DNA of 64,000 nucleotides from Gallionella sp. (GCA_003153155.1 PLWV01000006.1:62001-126000), one strand, 5' to 3'. Shown: positions 38,568 through 48,160, counted from the first letter of the stretch. Made by a program: numbers and translations. The notes: generated from the letters alone by a model not told the origin.

Positions 38568-40034
38568 ATGCTGATTTTTGAACGCTCCCGCCCCGGTCGC
38601 CGCAACGCGGCACAAGCTCCGAACCACGAAGCAGCGGTCAGCGGCATCCCCGCCGCGCTGTTGCGCAAAGGCCCGCCGCTATTGCCGGAAGCCTCGGAAA
38701 TGGACGTGGTGCGCCACTACACCGGGCTGTCGCAGAAAAACTTTTCCATCGACACGCACTTCTATCCGCTCGGCTCCTGCACCATGAAATACAACCCGCG
38801 CGTCTGCAATTCGCTGGCGATGCTGCCGCAGTTTCTGGCGCGACATCCGCTCGCCCCCGAGCACACCGGGCAAGGCGTGCTGGCGTGTCTGCATGACCTG
38901 CAGGAAATTCTGAAAGATGTGACCGGCATGGCGGGCGTGAGCCTGATGCCGATGGCCGGCGCGCAAGGCGAATTCGCGGGCATCGCGATGATCCATGCCT
39001 ACCACGATGCGCGCGGCGATACCGCGCGCACTGAGATCATCGTGCCGGATGCGGCGCACGGCACCAACCCGGCAACGGCTGTGATGTGTGGCTACACCGT
39101 ACGCGAGATTCCGACCAACGCCAATGGCGATGTGGATCTGGACGCGCTGCGCGCCGCTGTCGGCCCGCAAACCGCTGGCCTGATGCTGACCAATCCGTCC
39201 ACGCTGGGCGTGTTCGAAAAGCAAATTCAGGCCATCCAGAAAATCATCCACGATGCGGGCGGTCTGCTGTATTACGACGGCGCGAATCTGAACGCGATTC
39301 TCGGCAAGGTCAAACCCGGCGACATGGGCTTCGACGTGATCCACATGAATCTGCACAAGACCTTCTCCACCCCGCACGGCGGCGGCGGGCCGGGCGCGGG
39401 CGCAGTGGGCGTGGCGCAACGCCTGCTCCCATACCTCCCACTACCAGTGGTCGCCAGGCAAAATGCAACCTATCGCTGCCTGACCGAACAGGATTTGCCG
39501 CAATCCATCGGCCACCTCTCCGCCTTCACCGGCAACATCGGCGTGCTGTTGCGCGCGTATGTGTATGCGCGCATGCTGGGTGCGGAAGGCATGCACCGCG
39601 TCGCGGAATTCGCCACGCTGAACGCCAACTACCTGATGGCGGAATTGCAGAAGGCGGGCTTCACCGTGGCCTTCCCGCAACGCCGCGCCAGCCACGAATT
39701 CATCGTGTCAATCAAACCGCTCAAGGATGCCACCGGCATCTCCGCGATGGACGTGGCGAAACGCCTGCTCGACAAGGGCTACCATCCGCCCACCACCTAC
39801 TTCCCGATGCTGGTGCCGGAATGTTTATTGATCGAACCGACCGAAACCGAATCCAAGGAAACGCTGGATGGCTTCGTCGCCGCGATGAAGGAAATTTGGG
39901 ACGAGGCGCACACCACACCGGAACTGGTGAAGGGCGCGCCGCACACCATGCCGGTGCGCCGTCTAGATGATGTGAAAGCGGCACGCGAACTCGACCTGAC
40001 ATGGAAACCCGCCACAAGCACCCGCGCGGTTTAA
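38568..40034 (+). CDS. gcvPB: Glycine dehydrogenase (decarboxylating) subunit 2
   Basis: PLP-binding half of the split P protein. 488 residues: [37 protein letters not shown] and [19 protein letters not shown], where the Lys of NLHKTF binds PLP (around residue 263). The C-terminal 34 bases overlap the start of dgkA in another frame, so dgkA translation is probably coupled to it. Confidence 0.96.
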   Translation: MLIFERSRPGRRNAAQAPNHEAAVSGIPAALLRKGPPLLPEASEMDVVRHYTGLSQKNFSIDTHFYPLGSCTMKYNPRVCNSLAMLPQFLARHPLAPEHTGQGVLACLHDLQEILKDVTGMAGVSLMPMAGAQGEFAGIAMIHAYHDARGDTARTEIIVPDAAHGTNPATAVMCGYTVREIPTNANGDVDLDALRAAVGPQTAGLMLTNPSTLGVFEKQIQAIQKIIHDAGGLLYYDGANLNAILGKVKPGDMGFDVIHMNLHKTFSTPHGGGGPGAGAVGVAQRLLPYLPLPVVARQNATYRCLTEQDLPQSIGHLSAFTGNIGVLLRAYVYARMLGAEGMHRVAEFATLNANYLMAELQKAGFTVAFPQRRASHEFIVSIKPLKDATGISAMDVAKRLLDKGYHPPTTYFPMLVPECLLIEPTETESKETLDGFVAAMKEIWDEAHTTPELVKGAPHTMPVRRLDDVKAARELDLTWKPATSTRAV

Positions 40035-40375
40035 CTCACGCCTGGCGCGCAACGGGGATTGCGCTGCAAGGCCTGCGCGCCGCGTGGCAACACGAAGACG
40101 CTTTCCGCCAGGAAGTGCTGGTCGCAGCGATTGCCATACCCGCCGCGCTGCTGTTGCCTGCCAGTTCCCTCGGCAAAGCCATGATGATCGCCAGCATTTT
40201 CCTGGTGCTTATCGTCGAACTACTCAACTCCGCACTCGAAACTGCTGTGGATCACACCTCGCTGGAACAGCACCCACTCGCCAAACGCGCCAAGGACGTC
40301 GCCAGCGCAGCGGTGTTTCTTAGCATCGTCAATGCACTGGCGGTGTGGGGGTTGGTGCTGTTCGGCCACGCGTAA
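40001..40375 (+). CDS. dgkA: Diacylglycerol kinase
   Basis: Small trimeric inner-membrane enzyme that phosphorylates diacylglycerol, recycling it after membrane-derived glucan synthesis or lipid A modification. 124 residues with three hydrophobic helices; the key segment is [17 protein letters not shown] with the active-site Glu, plus [16 protein letters not shown]. The ATG at 40001 lies inside gcvPB; this start is needed for the conserved N-terminal [25 protein letters not shown] (described from residue 14). Its inclusion in the glycine-cleavage transcript appears coincidental. Confidence 0.95.
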   Translation: METRHKHPRGLTHAWRATGIALQGLRAAWQHEDAFRQEVLVAAIAIPAALLLPASSLGKAMMIASIFLVLIVELLNSALETAVDHTSLEQHPLAKRAKDVASAAVFLSIVNALAVWGLVLFGHA

Positions 40376-40608
40376 TCCAACTATGCTGCTAACATGACCT
40401 GAAAAATTTTTGAGTTAAGCAACATTTCGTGGAGTTGGAATTCTGAATTTATGGCTTCCTGTCTAGGCGAAATGCAGATTCAAGCGTTGATTAGAGACGC
40501 AAGTAAAGATGAACAGCAGAATGAAGATGCGAAAGGCTCGGAACATTCAAAAGAGGGTCACGGCAACGGGGAACATGGTCATAGTAGCGCCATAGCTTTG
40601 GAAGCAGG
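40376..40608. other. Gene-free stretch between convergent dgkA and the PilZ-like gene
   Basis: About 230 bases with no recognisable gene. A 68-codon open frame at 40451-40657 has a Glu/His/Lys-rich composition, no ribosome-binding site and runs into the palindromic repeat that follows, so I do not call it. AAAAATTTTT at 40403-40412 is a short AT palindrome but has no GC stem beside it. Confidence 0.4.
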
Positions 40609-40684
40609 AAGTCGTAAGTTTTTAGTTGGTCTTGTCGCAACTGCGTTGCGGTTTTAACTAATAACTTACGACTTACGTCTTATG
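40609..40684. repeat. Palindromic stem-loop repeat (copy 2 of 2), holds the PilZ-like gene's stop codon
   Basis: GTCGTAAGTT (40611-40620) pairs with AACTTACGAC (40663-40672). The loop TAGTTGGTCTTGTCGC then GCGGTTTTAACTA matches that of the copy at 37106-37181. On the minus strand its end provides the TAA stop of the neighbouring gene (40680-40682). Confidence 0.78.
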
Positions 40685-42338
40685 TATGCGCAGCATTGAG
40701 CCACTGAAAGCTGACCTGCTCGTAGTCCTCTCCCTCCGCCAGTAAACCGGTGAGCTTGATATTGCGGCTTTTTTCTCCCAGCATCACCTCATAAATAGTT
40801 TCCGGCACATAGCTGTCCGATTCCATCAGCATCGTGGCATTCACATAGGAGTTGCTCGCATCGGGCAACAAGATGGCCGGTAGATAATCGTATTCGAAGG
40901 AGCTGGAACTCGTTTCCCAGTTGGACACTTTTTCAGTGCCTTTGCCGAGCGTGCGCAGCCACACTGACAGGGGTTTCTTGGCGAGCATTTCGATGCCCAC
41001 ATGCACCGCACCCTTGGGGTCGGTATGCAACCTCCGTATCATGCCGATCCACCATATCGAACTGTTTCCGGCCTTGAGGCCGCACAGGTCTCCGATCTTT
41101 ACCCAAGCTCCTCCGTTATTCGGAATCATGCCGCCAATTCCATCAACACTCACATCCGAGACGGTCCAGTTTTCCGTGGAGTAATCGACTTCATCATTAT
41201 CAGTGGCAAGATTGATATCAGAACGTTCTTTCAACGCAGCCGCATCCTTTTCAGAAATGTTCACCGCATTATCAATATCCATGCGTGCAACCAGTTTGCT
41301 GATCGTCCGGAAGCTATGCATCACGTCAATGGCGGTGTTAATACCTCTACGTTCCTGATGCCGGTGCGGTTGATCCTTCCCCCAGTACAACTGCAGGTGC
41401 TTGAGTACGGTCAGTTTGCCCGCCGGGGTGAACTCGCTACCGAAGCGTTGTTCTTTCTGGATCAAGCCGTGCTCATGCTGAGCGATAATGTCCGTCACCT
41501 TGGGGACTGCCTTGGTTGCGCCAAAAAAGCGCAGCGTCGGTGTTATCTGGATATCTCCATCCACCCGCCTGGGCGCGTCTGGCTTGGCCAGATCGAAGCA
41601 GTATGCACAATCTGGATCAGGCGCATCCTTGAAATCGAAAAAACTTACCATGCGACCGGCGATGCGAAAGCTCACCTCGATCTGGTCTGGTGCCAGCGTG
41701 CCGGGTGAAGACTCATAAAGCATCATTGCCCGCAACAACTCCCGCTGCGGGCTAATATGAATCACCTGTTTTGGATATGCGAAAACCATGCTGTCCGCAA
41801 ACTGGTTGGCTTCAGCAAAATTGTAGCAATTGCATAGACGATCCCAGACCGACTGCTCAATATTCACATAGTGCATCATTTCCAGTTTCATCTGCTCGGC
41901 AACAGCGCGCAACAGCCGGACGCAGATGACCGGCATGAGTTCCTTGTGGTCGAAAGACTTTTTTTCTGCCTGATGATATTCGTGAACACACACGGAATAA
42001 GCCTCAGCCAAAGTCTTCATAAAACCGTGCAGACCTTGCCACAGATGCATGCCCTTAAAATCCTGCAAATGCGACGCGCCGAGATATAGATATAACAGCT
42101 CCGCATATATCGGCTGCCCCGTTTCATCCATCAACATGATAATTTCTGCGCGTACCTCAGGACGAAAACCGGGTGCATCTTTAACCGAATCCAACCAGGA
42201 AGTAATTTCTTCCAACGTTTTAAAGGCATTGTCCTTCGGCAACTCGGCCAGCAGCCTGCCGGCCTCCTTCACGTCGAACAAGGGATGGTCCGGTTTTCCT
42301 TCGAAGATTTTGGGTATGGAAAACATGGTTCGATTCAA
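40680..42338 (-). CDS. PilZ-like cyclic-di-GMP effector candidate
   Basis: 552-residue cytoplasmic protein without transmembrane segments or signal. The N-terminal ~330 residues are helical and unrecognised. The C-terminal part has the two PilZ signatures in order: an RXXXR (RHQER, ~residue 332) and DXSXXG (DVSVDG, ~residue 408), followed by a beta-rich block WWIGMIRRLHTD...VHVGIEML as in PilZ barrels. The ~75-residue spacing between signatures is longer than usual because of an acidic insertion. So c-di-GMP binding is likely but not certain. No pilus, flagellar or cellulose genes adjoin it. GATATG-GCAAT-CATATC at 42366-42382, 28 bases upstream, could be an operator. Confidence 0.6.
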   Translation of the reverse strand: MNRTMFSIPKIFEGKPDHPLFDVKEAGRLLAELPKDNAFKTLEEITSWLDSVKDAPGFRPEVRAEIIMLMDETGQPIYAELLYLYLGASHLQDFKGMHLWQGLHGFMKTLAEAYSVCVHEYHQAEKKSFDHKELMPVICVRLLRAVAEQMKLEMMHYVNIEQSVWDRLCNCYNFAEANQFADSMVFAYPKQVIHISPQRELLRAMMLYESSPGTLAPDQIEVSFRIAGRMVSFFDFKDAPDPDCAYCFDLAKPDAPRRVDGDIQITPTLRFFGATKAVPKVTDIIAQHEHGLIQKEQRFGSEFTPAGKLTVLKHLQLYWGKDQPHRHQERRGINTAIDVMHSFRTISKLVARMDIDNAVNISEKDAAALKERSDINLATDNDEVDYSTENWTVSDVSVDGIGGMIPNNGGAWVKIGDLCGLKAGNSSIWWIGMIRRLHTDPKGAVHVGIEMLAKKPLSVWLRTLGKGTEKVSNWETSSSSFEYDYLPAILLPDASNSYVNATMLMESDSYVPETIYEVMLGEKSRNIKLTGLLAEGEDYEQVSFQWLNAAHT

Positions 42339-42517
42339 CCTTTATGTTTGATAGGGTTGCCCACTGATATGGCAATCATATCGGAACAGCTCTTTTTAGA
42401 GAACAGGACTAATGGGCCGGCAAGAATCAACTTTCCCCGATGAATCATATACCCTGCCGAATGGATGCATTTTCATCCAAAGGTGGCATCAATCAAATTC
42501 GACAGCCAAAGTTGCGA

Positions 42518-43129
42518 TTAACATGAACGGACTAGCTGCAATTTTAACAATGCCTTCACCCCGCAGATTATGATCGCTGCCAGCGCGTAGATCGACACGA
42601 ACGGGTCGAGCAAATAATCCCAGAGATTGTTGGACTCATACCAGCCGACTGCCCAGGCAAGGGTGGCGAACGCAATACACAGCACAATCAGTGAAGACTT
42701 CCAGAACCACGCAGCCAGTGTAACCAACAGCAGCACAGCGACGAACTGCGGATTGCCGTAGCCCATTCGATAGGGATCATACGCACCGACACCCAAGGCC
42801 ATCGGATATAGCGCGAGGGCAGCGAGCACGGTCAGGATCAACAGCGCAAGTCGGTGTTTAGCCTCAACCGTAACGCAACCACACCAAGGCCTTAACAACG
42901 CGCACCACAGAAGCACCAGCGTGGTGATGCTCAAGTCACCTGTTGCGCCGCGCACACAAGCGGCGATGGGTATGGTGCCGAATGGAATAAGCGCCAGCAC
43001 AAACACCGCTCCCAGCAGCAATGCCAGACGCGGCTTGGTGAGTCGAACAATGCCCGGCAACAGCAGCAAAGAAGCCGCTGTCGCGCTGGCTAGACTCGCC
43101 AGTCCGGTAAGGTCAGTGAAGTTCGGCAT
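42518..43129 (-). CDS. Integral membrane protein of unknown function
   Basis: 203 residues, about six hydrophobic helices (LASLASATAASLLLLPGI, LALLLGAVFVLALIPFG, LALLILTVLAALALYP, FVAVLLLVTLAAWFW, SLIVLCIAFATLAWAVGW, FVSIYALAAIIICGV). No family recognised. The ATG lies 17 bases inside the end of the sialidase-like gene, so the two are translationally linked. Last gene of a five-gene overlapping unit. A role in transport or anchoring of the glycan handled by the unit is inference from position only. Confidence 0.78.
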   Translation of the reverse strand: MPNFTDLTGLASLASATAASLLLLPGIVRLTKPRLALLLGAVFVLALIPFGTIPIAACVRGATGDLSITTLVLLWCALLRPWCGCVTVEAKHRLALLILTVLAALALYPMALGVGAYDPYRMGYGNPQFVAVLLLVTLAAWFWKSSLIVLCIAFATLAWAVGWYESNNLWDYLLDPFVSIYALAAIIICGVKALLKLQLVRSC

Positions 43130-44489
43130 CGGTCAATTTTTCAATGCGCTGATCCAGCCATGCGCGGGTGAACTGGACATGTTTGATGAAGCTTCTGTTC
43201 CAGGTGTAGACGAGATGGAAGTCGCCGTTGTGCGTCTGAATCAGGTAAGGGTAGGAGAACTCGAAACCACAGATTTGCGCCTCGCATTTATTTCGCCGGG
43301 CGGATTTCGCATAGCCAGTTGCGTCGGTGATGCTCGCCTCGGTAGCCTTGGCTAATTCACCGGCGGCTTGCATATAGCGCGCTGGTTCGGTGGGCTGGCC
43401 GCGTTGGTCTTCCAGTTGGTAAACCGTTTTCCAAGTGGCTCCGCCATCCGCTGAAACCACCAGTGACAGCGCATCCCGGCCTTCTTCGATATTGTTCAGT
43501 ACAACTAAAATCCGCCCATCTGGCAATCCATCTGGCAATACCACACCCGAAATCGCCGCATCCGGATTGGCCAGCGCGGTCTTCGTCGGCACACTCCAAT
43601 GCTGCCCGGCATTGTCAGTCGTAGTTGCGATAACTCGCTTGGGACTCGCGCCGGAGCGACGCATCAGCACCAATGCCTGTTGCGGATTTTTTATCAACAG
43701 CACCGGTTGAAGCGTCGATTTACCGGAGCTGAGTCTTTGTTTATCGATGATTTCACCGCTGCTATTTATGCGCCCATTGTTTTTGATACGCAAGAGCTCA
43801 CCGAATTTGCCGATGAACTCGTGATAGACCGGCAGCCCCATCGTGCCATCGCTATACAAGAACGGTGTGCCCTTGATCAGTGTGCTGATGTTGATGAACG
43901 GCGAAGTGATCAATCGTCGCGCCGGACTCCAGGTTGCGCCATCGTCACTCGAGGTGATCGCCGTGATAGAACTGCCCGCCCATCCGCCCAACGACACGGT
44001 CACGTAGAACAGCCGCAGCGTTCCGTCCGACGCGCGCTGCGCCACCGGGTTGCCGAGTTTTTTCACATAGCGCAGCAGCGAACGTTGTGTGTCTTCACGA
44101 TTGGCAATGCTATGTTCGGGTCCCCATAGATTTTTCGCCGGGTCAAATACCGCGCTGCGTATCTCCACATCTTCCGCGCCTTCGCGGCTGCCGGCAAACC
44201 AGAAGGCGCGGATACGGCCGTCGCTCAGCTCAACCAAAGAGGCGGCATGTGTAGAGATATCCTGCCGGGTGGAAACGAAGTGGGTGCGAATGTCGGGTGC
44301 CGCGTTGCTGGTTTGCGGAGCGCCAATTTTCTGCACGATGCCAATTTTCTGCACGATCAGGGGCAATTGAAAAAGTGCCGGCGAAGGACGATGAGCGACT
44401 TTGTAAAACGCTGCGCCAAAGGCAATTAGCACCGCGCAAAAAACCAGCGCATGGCGCGCACTTGGTTGACGGACGATATCGTTAAACAT
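43113..44489 (-). CDS. Membrane-anchored sialidase-like (BNR repeat) protein
   Basis: 458 residues. An N-terminal transmembrane anchor (ALVFCAVLIAFGAAFYKV) and a six-bladed propeller with Asp-box repeats: SSDDGATWSP, TTDNAGQHWSVP, SADGGATWKT. Arg residues at FWFAGSREGAEDVEI resemble the active-site region of exo-sialidases, but the full catalytic set cannot be confirmed. It could be a glycosidase or a non-enzymatic glycan binder. Two in-frame tandem duplications are visible: IVQKIG twice (44323-44358) and LPDG twice (43516-43539). ATG at 44489 overlaps the preceding stop (TGATG); an in-frame GTG lies three codons upstream. Confidence 0.78.
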   Translation of the reverse strand: MFNDIVRQPSARHALVFCAVLIAFGAAFYKVAHRPSPALFQLPLIVQKIGIVQKIGAPQTSNAAPDIRTHFVSTRQDISTHAASLVELSDGRIRAFWFAGSREGAEDVEIRSAVFDPAKNLWGPEHSIANREDTQRSLLRYVKKLGNPVAQRASDGTLRLFYVTVSLGGWAGSSITAITSSDDGATWSPARRLITSPFINISTLIKGTPFLYSDGTMGLPVYHEFIGKFGELLRIKNNGRINSSGEIIDKQRLSSGKSTLQPVLLIKNPQQALVLMRRSGASPKRVIATTTDNAGQHWSVPTKTALANPDAAISGVVLPDGLPDGRILVVLNNIEEGRDALSLVVSADGGATWKTVYQLEDQRGQPTEPARYMQAAGELAKATEASITDATGYAKSARRNKCEAQICGFEFSYPYLIQTHNGDFHLVYTWNRSFIKHVQFTRAWLDQRIEKLTDAELH

Positions 44490-46219
44490 CAGCGGCACAT
44501 CTGGGCAAAAGTTTGCTCATACATCGCTTTGCCGCCTGCGGGGGACTCCATCAATATTTCCCTGACGAAAAGATGCTGAAACACCTTACCCTCCAGAAAC
44601 ATTTCCTTTAGCTCAGCCGAGCTTTGACGGCCGCGAATATCCAAACGCTGGCCGATGATCTTGCACGCAGTGCAAGCGCCGTTTTGCGTGCTGTCATTCA
44701 ACGCCAGCTGCACCGCGAACAACGGATAGCGCGTCGCCAGTTCGCTCACGGGAAGATTTTGATCCTCGCTATAACCGTGTATCTCCGCGCCCGGCAGCAT
44801 GAAACGATGACCCTCGTCCATGGCTCTGAAGTTGCACGGCACCCAAACGTCCTTGCCGCTGGCATAGTGCCGGGCCTCCGCACTGTAATTACCCAAAGCG
44901 CCATCAAAGGGGCGCAGGAAAACGGCGATGCACAGCAGTGTCAATAATGCGACGACATTGACGACTGGCCGGGTGAGGGCGGGTACCACGATAGCCAGCA
45001 GCGTCAAAATTTCCGCGCCCGCAATCAACAACCAGAACGTCAGCGGATACAACTGCACATCGGGCATTTCGGTTTGCAGCCGCACGGCCAGATAAGCGAT
45101 TCCCGCAATGACCGCACCTGCCAACACCAAGCTGGCTGTGAATGCCTTGCGGCTGATCTGCTGCCAGCTAAGCGCGCACAACAACGCCACAGCGGGCATC
45201 GCCGCCAACAGGTAGCGTCCCGAGCGCTGACTGGGCAGAACAAAACTCAGGAACATCACGGCGATCCAGATCCACAGCAATTTCTCTTCGTTGCTCAACT
45301 GACTGCGCCGTTGGTAAGCGACAAAAAATAGCGCTGCCACCGGGAATGTCAGCAAGCCCGGATTGGTGAGAAAGGCCAGCGCATAACTCCAGATGCTGGA
45401 GCCACCCCAAAGTAATTTCTCCAAATAACCCGGGCCGTGCGGATCGAACTTGCCGACATTCTCGCCCACCACGAATTCCTTCCAGACCGCTTGAGGATTG
45501 GGATCGAATACGAACCACATGGCGAACATCGCAACCGCAACCGACACGGCAATCACAACTTTTAGTGCATCTTGTTTCAGGGACTCTGCCACACGGTACT
45601 GATGCTGATGCAAATACCATCCAGTCAAACCGAGCGTGACGGGCAGACCCAGCGCGAATGATTTATACAGGAAGCCTATGCCGATACTGACGCCGAGCAA
45701 TAGCGGGATCAGCCACCGCGATGCGAATGCTTGCCGCCAATACAACAACACAAAGAACGGCAGGAAGATCCAGAACACTTCCGGCGGATTGGTCAGAAAC
45801 GGGCGACCGAAACGATAGGTGGTAAAAAAAGCCAGGAACGTCAGCGCAGCGATGAATCCCATTTCCGCGCACTTCGAGAGCTTCCAGCCGAGCATGAACA
45901 GCATTGCTGCCGTCAGTAAAGTATAAATGACACTCGGGTAACGCAAATCCCACAGCGTCCAGTTCTTGCCCCAATCGGTGGATGCGATACCCTGCCAGAA
46001 CAGCAGCGGCGGCTTGGTGTTGCGCATGTTGTCCAACTGCGATTGCAGCGGCAACAGTTTGCCGCTGTCGGCGGTCAGCCTGGTAATGTGTTCATACGGA
46101 TATTCGTCGCCGTTCTTGGGAATATGCTGGCTGTCGAGGCCGTAAAAATAAATGAACACCGCCAGCAAGCTGGCCAACGCGTACCATGTCAGACGCAAAC
46201 CCGATTCATTTAACTTCAT
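44489..46219 (-). CDS. GT39/ArnT-like polyprenyl-phosphate-sugar glycosyltransferase
   Basis: 576-residue polytopic membrane protein of the PMT/ArnT superfamily, which transfers a sugar from a polyprenyl-phosphate donor to lipid A, protein or another surface acceptor. The first periplasmic loop has the acidic pair GDEYPYEHI and NTKPPLLFWQG, the family's donor-binding features; about eleven helices and a soluble C-terminal domain with the pair CTAC follow. The start at 46219 (MKLNESGLRLTW) overlaps the gtrA end by 14 bases; longer in-frame starts would overlap further with no support. The neighbouring GtrA protein is the expected flippase partner for its lipid-linked donor. Confidence 0.85.
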   Translation of the reverse strand: MKLNESGLRLTWYALASLLAVFIYFYGLDSQHIPKNGDEYPYEHITRLTADSGKLLPLQSQLDNMRNTKPPLLFWQGIASTDWGKNWTLWDLRYPSVIYTLLTAAMLFMLGWKLSKCAEMGFIAALTFLAFFTTYRFGRPFLTNPPEVFWIFLPFFVLLYWRQAFASRWLIPLLLGVSIGIGFLYKSFALGLPVTLGLTGWYLHQHQYRVAESLKQDALKVVIAVSVAVAMFAMWFVFDPNPQAVWKEFVVGENVGKFDPHGPGYLEKLLWGGSSIWSYALAFLTNPGLLTFPVAALFFVAYQRRSQLSNEEKLLWIWIAVMFLSFVLPSQRSGRYLLAAMPAVALLCALSWQQISRKAFTASLVLAGAVIAGIAYLAVRLQTEMPDVQLYPLTFWLLIAGAEILTLLAIVVPALTRPVVNVVALLTLLCIAVFLRPFDGALGNYSAEARHYASGKDVWVPCNFRAMDEGHRFMLPGAEIHGYSEDQNLPVSELATRYPLFAVQLALNDSTQNGACTACKIIGQRLDIRGRQSSAELKEMFLEGKVFQHLFVREILMESPAGGKAMYEQTFAQMCR

Positions 46220-46742
46220 GTGCAGACGCGCCCTTGTTAATTTCATACTCAGGCTCGGGAATGTTAGGCAACGCAATTTCTTCCACGGGTTTGTGGCTGC
46301 GGAACGTCCAGAAATTGTTCACCAGAAAATTGAACACGCTGGCCAGCACGATCGCTGCTGCGTTGGCTATGATGTAGTACAAATAGATCACGAACAGCTT
46401 GGTCAACAGCACCTGCAACACGATGCCCACCCAACATGCCAGCGCATATTGGCCGAAATGTAGAATCAGGTGTTTATCGGGATGATGCTTGCGATCACGC
46501 CATGTCCAGGCGCGGTTCCAGAAAAAGTTATTAGCGGTTGCGCAGAAAATCGCCACCGCCAGAGACACGTTCAGCCGCATGCCGGGAGAGTGAATCGCGA
46601 TGAACAAAAATTCCTGGCAGAGATACAACACGCCCAGATTGACCACCACACCGGAAGCACCCACGGTGCCGAATTTCATGAAACGTTTCCTGAATATCCA
46701 AGCCATCACCGGCTGCTCGGCCAGTCGCGCGATCCGCTTCAT
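46206..46742 (-). CDS. GtrA-family membrane protein
   Basis: 178 residues with four transmembrane helices and the GtrA hallmark FGTVGASGVVVNLGVLYLC (from residue ~22) and NFFWNRAWTWRD, FNFLVNNFWTF. GtrA proteins are thought to move polyprenyl-phosphate sugars across the inner membrane. The ATG overlaps the GT9 stop by four bases (ATGA). The frame is open for 59 codons further upstream, but that part lies wholly inside the GT9 gene and has no similarity to the family. With the downstream GT39 gene it makes a typical donor-flip and transfer pair. Confidence 0.9.
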   Translation of the reverse strand: MKRIARLAEQPVMAWIFRKRFMKFGTVGASGVVVNLGVLYLCQEFLFIAIHSPGMRLNVSLAVAIFCATANNFFWNRAWTWRDRKHHPDKHLILHFGQYALACWVGIVLQVLLTKLFVIYLYYIIANAAAIVLASVFNFLVNNFWTFRSHKPVEEIALPNIPEPEYEINKGASAHEVK

Positions 46743-47977
46743 GCGATTTGCCGATCTGGCGTCGCAACATCTTTCGCCCCGGCCAGCATTTCGTGGGCTT
46801 TCGCCAACACCTGTTCGACCGTGATCTGCTTCAGACATTGGTTGTCGCCATCGCAGGGCGAGGTACGGTGGTTGTAGGCGGTCAGGCACGGCGAGCAGGG
46901 TAGTTGACGGTAGAAGCAATAGGCATTGCCGCCCAGTGATTTGTATAGCACCGGCGTTTCCGGGCCGAAAAAAATGATCGCGGGAAGCTGCGGCGTAAGC
47001 GCGGCGAATTGTCCCGGCCCGCCATCGTTGGTGACCAGCAGGGCGGCGCGATGAAACACCGCCAGCAGATGACGCACCGACCTGGTATAGCCCGCCAGAT
47101 TGACACAGCCCGGACTCTTGCAGTGATCCACCACGGCCTGCGCGATCTCCCTGTCGCCCTTCATGCCGATGACACCCACCGCATAGCCTTCGTCCAGCAA
47201 AGTCTTGCTCAACTGGAAATAGCTCTTGAGCGGCCAGGCGCGTATCGGCAGGATGCCGCCGCTCGGGTAGATCAACACCAGCTTTTTATCTTTGATCGAC
47301 GGAAAGAAATTGTGCAGCTCCCTGTAGATATGCTCCAATTCCTCACGGGGGAATTCCAGCACGGGCGTCTTGCCGGTATAGGGCGCAGGGAACAACTTGG
47401 CAACCGGATCGGTAGTGGATTCCAGTGCCGAGGCCAGCGTCAGGAATTGCTGCGACAAATGCCGATACGGGTTGTACAGCACCGGACGGTTGATGAATGA
47501 GCCGCGATACAAACCTTCCTGGGTATGGCGATGAAATCCCACTCGCAGTGACGCGCCCGACAAGTAAGAATAGATGCTGCTGATGCGCGCGAACAATTCG
47601 CAGTCGATCGCCGCATCGATTTTGAGCTTGCGCATCGCGCGTATCGCTTTGAGGCTGTCCCCCATCAATCCTTTCAGGGAACTATCATCCAGCGTCAACA
47701 CGTTCTCACGGGGAACCACTCCGAGCAAATCGAGCACTTCGCGATTTTTGGCGAACATCAGAACGTGGATTTCGGCCTCCGGGTACTGCTGTTTCAGGCG
47801 CATGAACATGGGGTGCGCCAGCACCAGACTGCCCATCTCGGAAAGCAGGATGATCAGGATCTTTTTGGGAGGCGTACCGTCAGGATCATTAGACAGGACA
47901 CGATTCACCAGGGAAAGCAATGCGCAAATTGGCGCACCCACATATCGGTCAACCGCGCGCTGGAAATTAATATTCAT
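46739..47977 (-). CDS. Glycosyltransferase family 9 (heptosyltransferase-like)
   Basis: 412 residues, GT-B fold, cytoplasmic face. ILIILLSEMGSLVLAHPMFMRLKQ is the N-terminal acceptor-domain start; VTNDGGPGQFAALTPQLPAIIFFGPETP is the GT9 donor-site motif (equivalent of the GDTGxxH region). Cysteine-rich CFYRQLPCSPCLTAYNHRTSPC follows, as in several GT9 proteins. The start at 47977 gives the family-like length; 51 further upstream codons are open but unsupported. First gene of the minus-strand unit; divergent from the PfkB gene over 214 bases. Probable role in LPS core or surface-glycan assembly. Confidence 0.85.
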   Translation of the reverse strand: MNINFQRAVDRYVGAPICALLSLVNRVLSNDPDGTPPKKILIILLSEMGSLVLAHPMFMRLKQQYPEAEIHVLMFAKNREVLDLLGVVPRENVLTLDDSSLKGLMGDSLKAIRAMRKLKIDAAIDCELFARISSIYSYLSGASLRVGFHRHTQEGLYRGSFINRPVLYNPYRHLSQQFLTLASALESTTDPVAKLFPAPYTGKTPVLEFPREELEHIYRELHNFFPSIKDKKLVLIYPSGGILPIRAWPLKSYFQLSKTLLDEGYAVGVIGMKGDREIAQAVVDHCKSPGCVNLAGYTRSVRHLLAVFHRAALLVTNDGGPGQFAALTPQLPAIIFFGPETPVLYKSLGGNAYCFYRQLPCSPCLTAYNHRTSPCDGDNQCLKQITVEQVLAKAHEMLAGAKDVATPDRQIA

Positions 47978-48154
47978 CTGGATAGTGTCGCCGGTGATTA
48001 TGCCAATAACTCTGGGTTGAACTTGGAAAGGATTTTGCCAAGCGTACCGCGTCCACAACGTGCAAATTATCGGGGATTTCAAACTGCTAAGCAACCGGCA
48101 ATCATATCCGGCGAACCGGTCGCTTCGCATAGCAAACAGATACTGGCCAAGTGC

Positions 48155-48160
48155 TACAAT
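48155..48160 (+). promoter_or_regulatory. Candidate -10 for the PfkB gene
   Basis: TACAAT lies 31 bases before the ATG at 48192. The -35 region 16-18 bases upstream is poor (AGCAAA), so the promoter is only suggested. Confidence 0.3.

Noticed and set aside
40451..40657. 68-codon open frame after dgkA
   Set aside because: No ribosome-binding site, low-complexity composition, and it ends inside a palindromic repeat.
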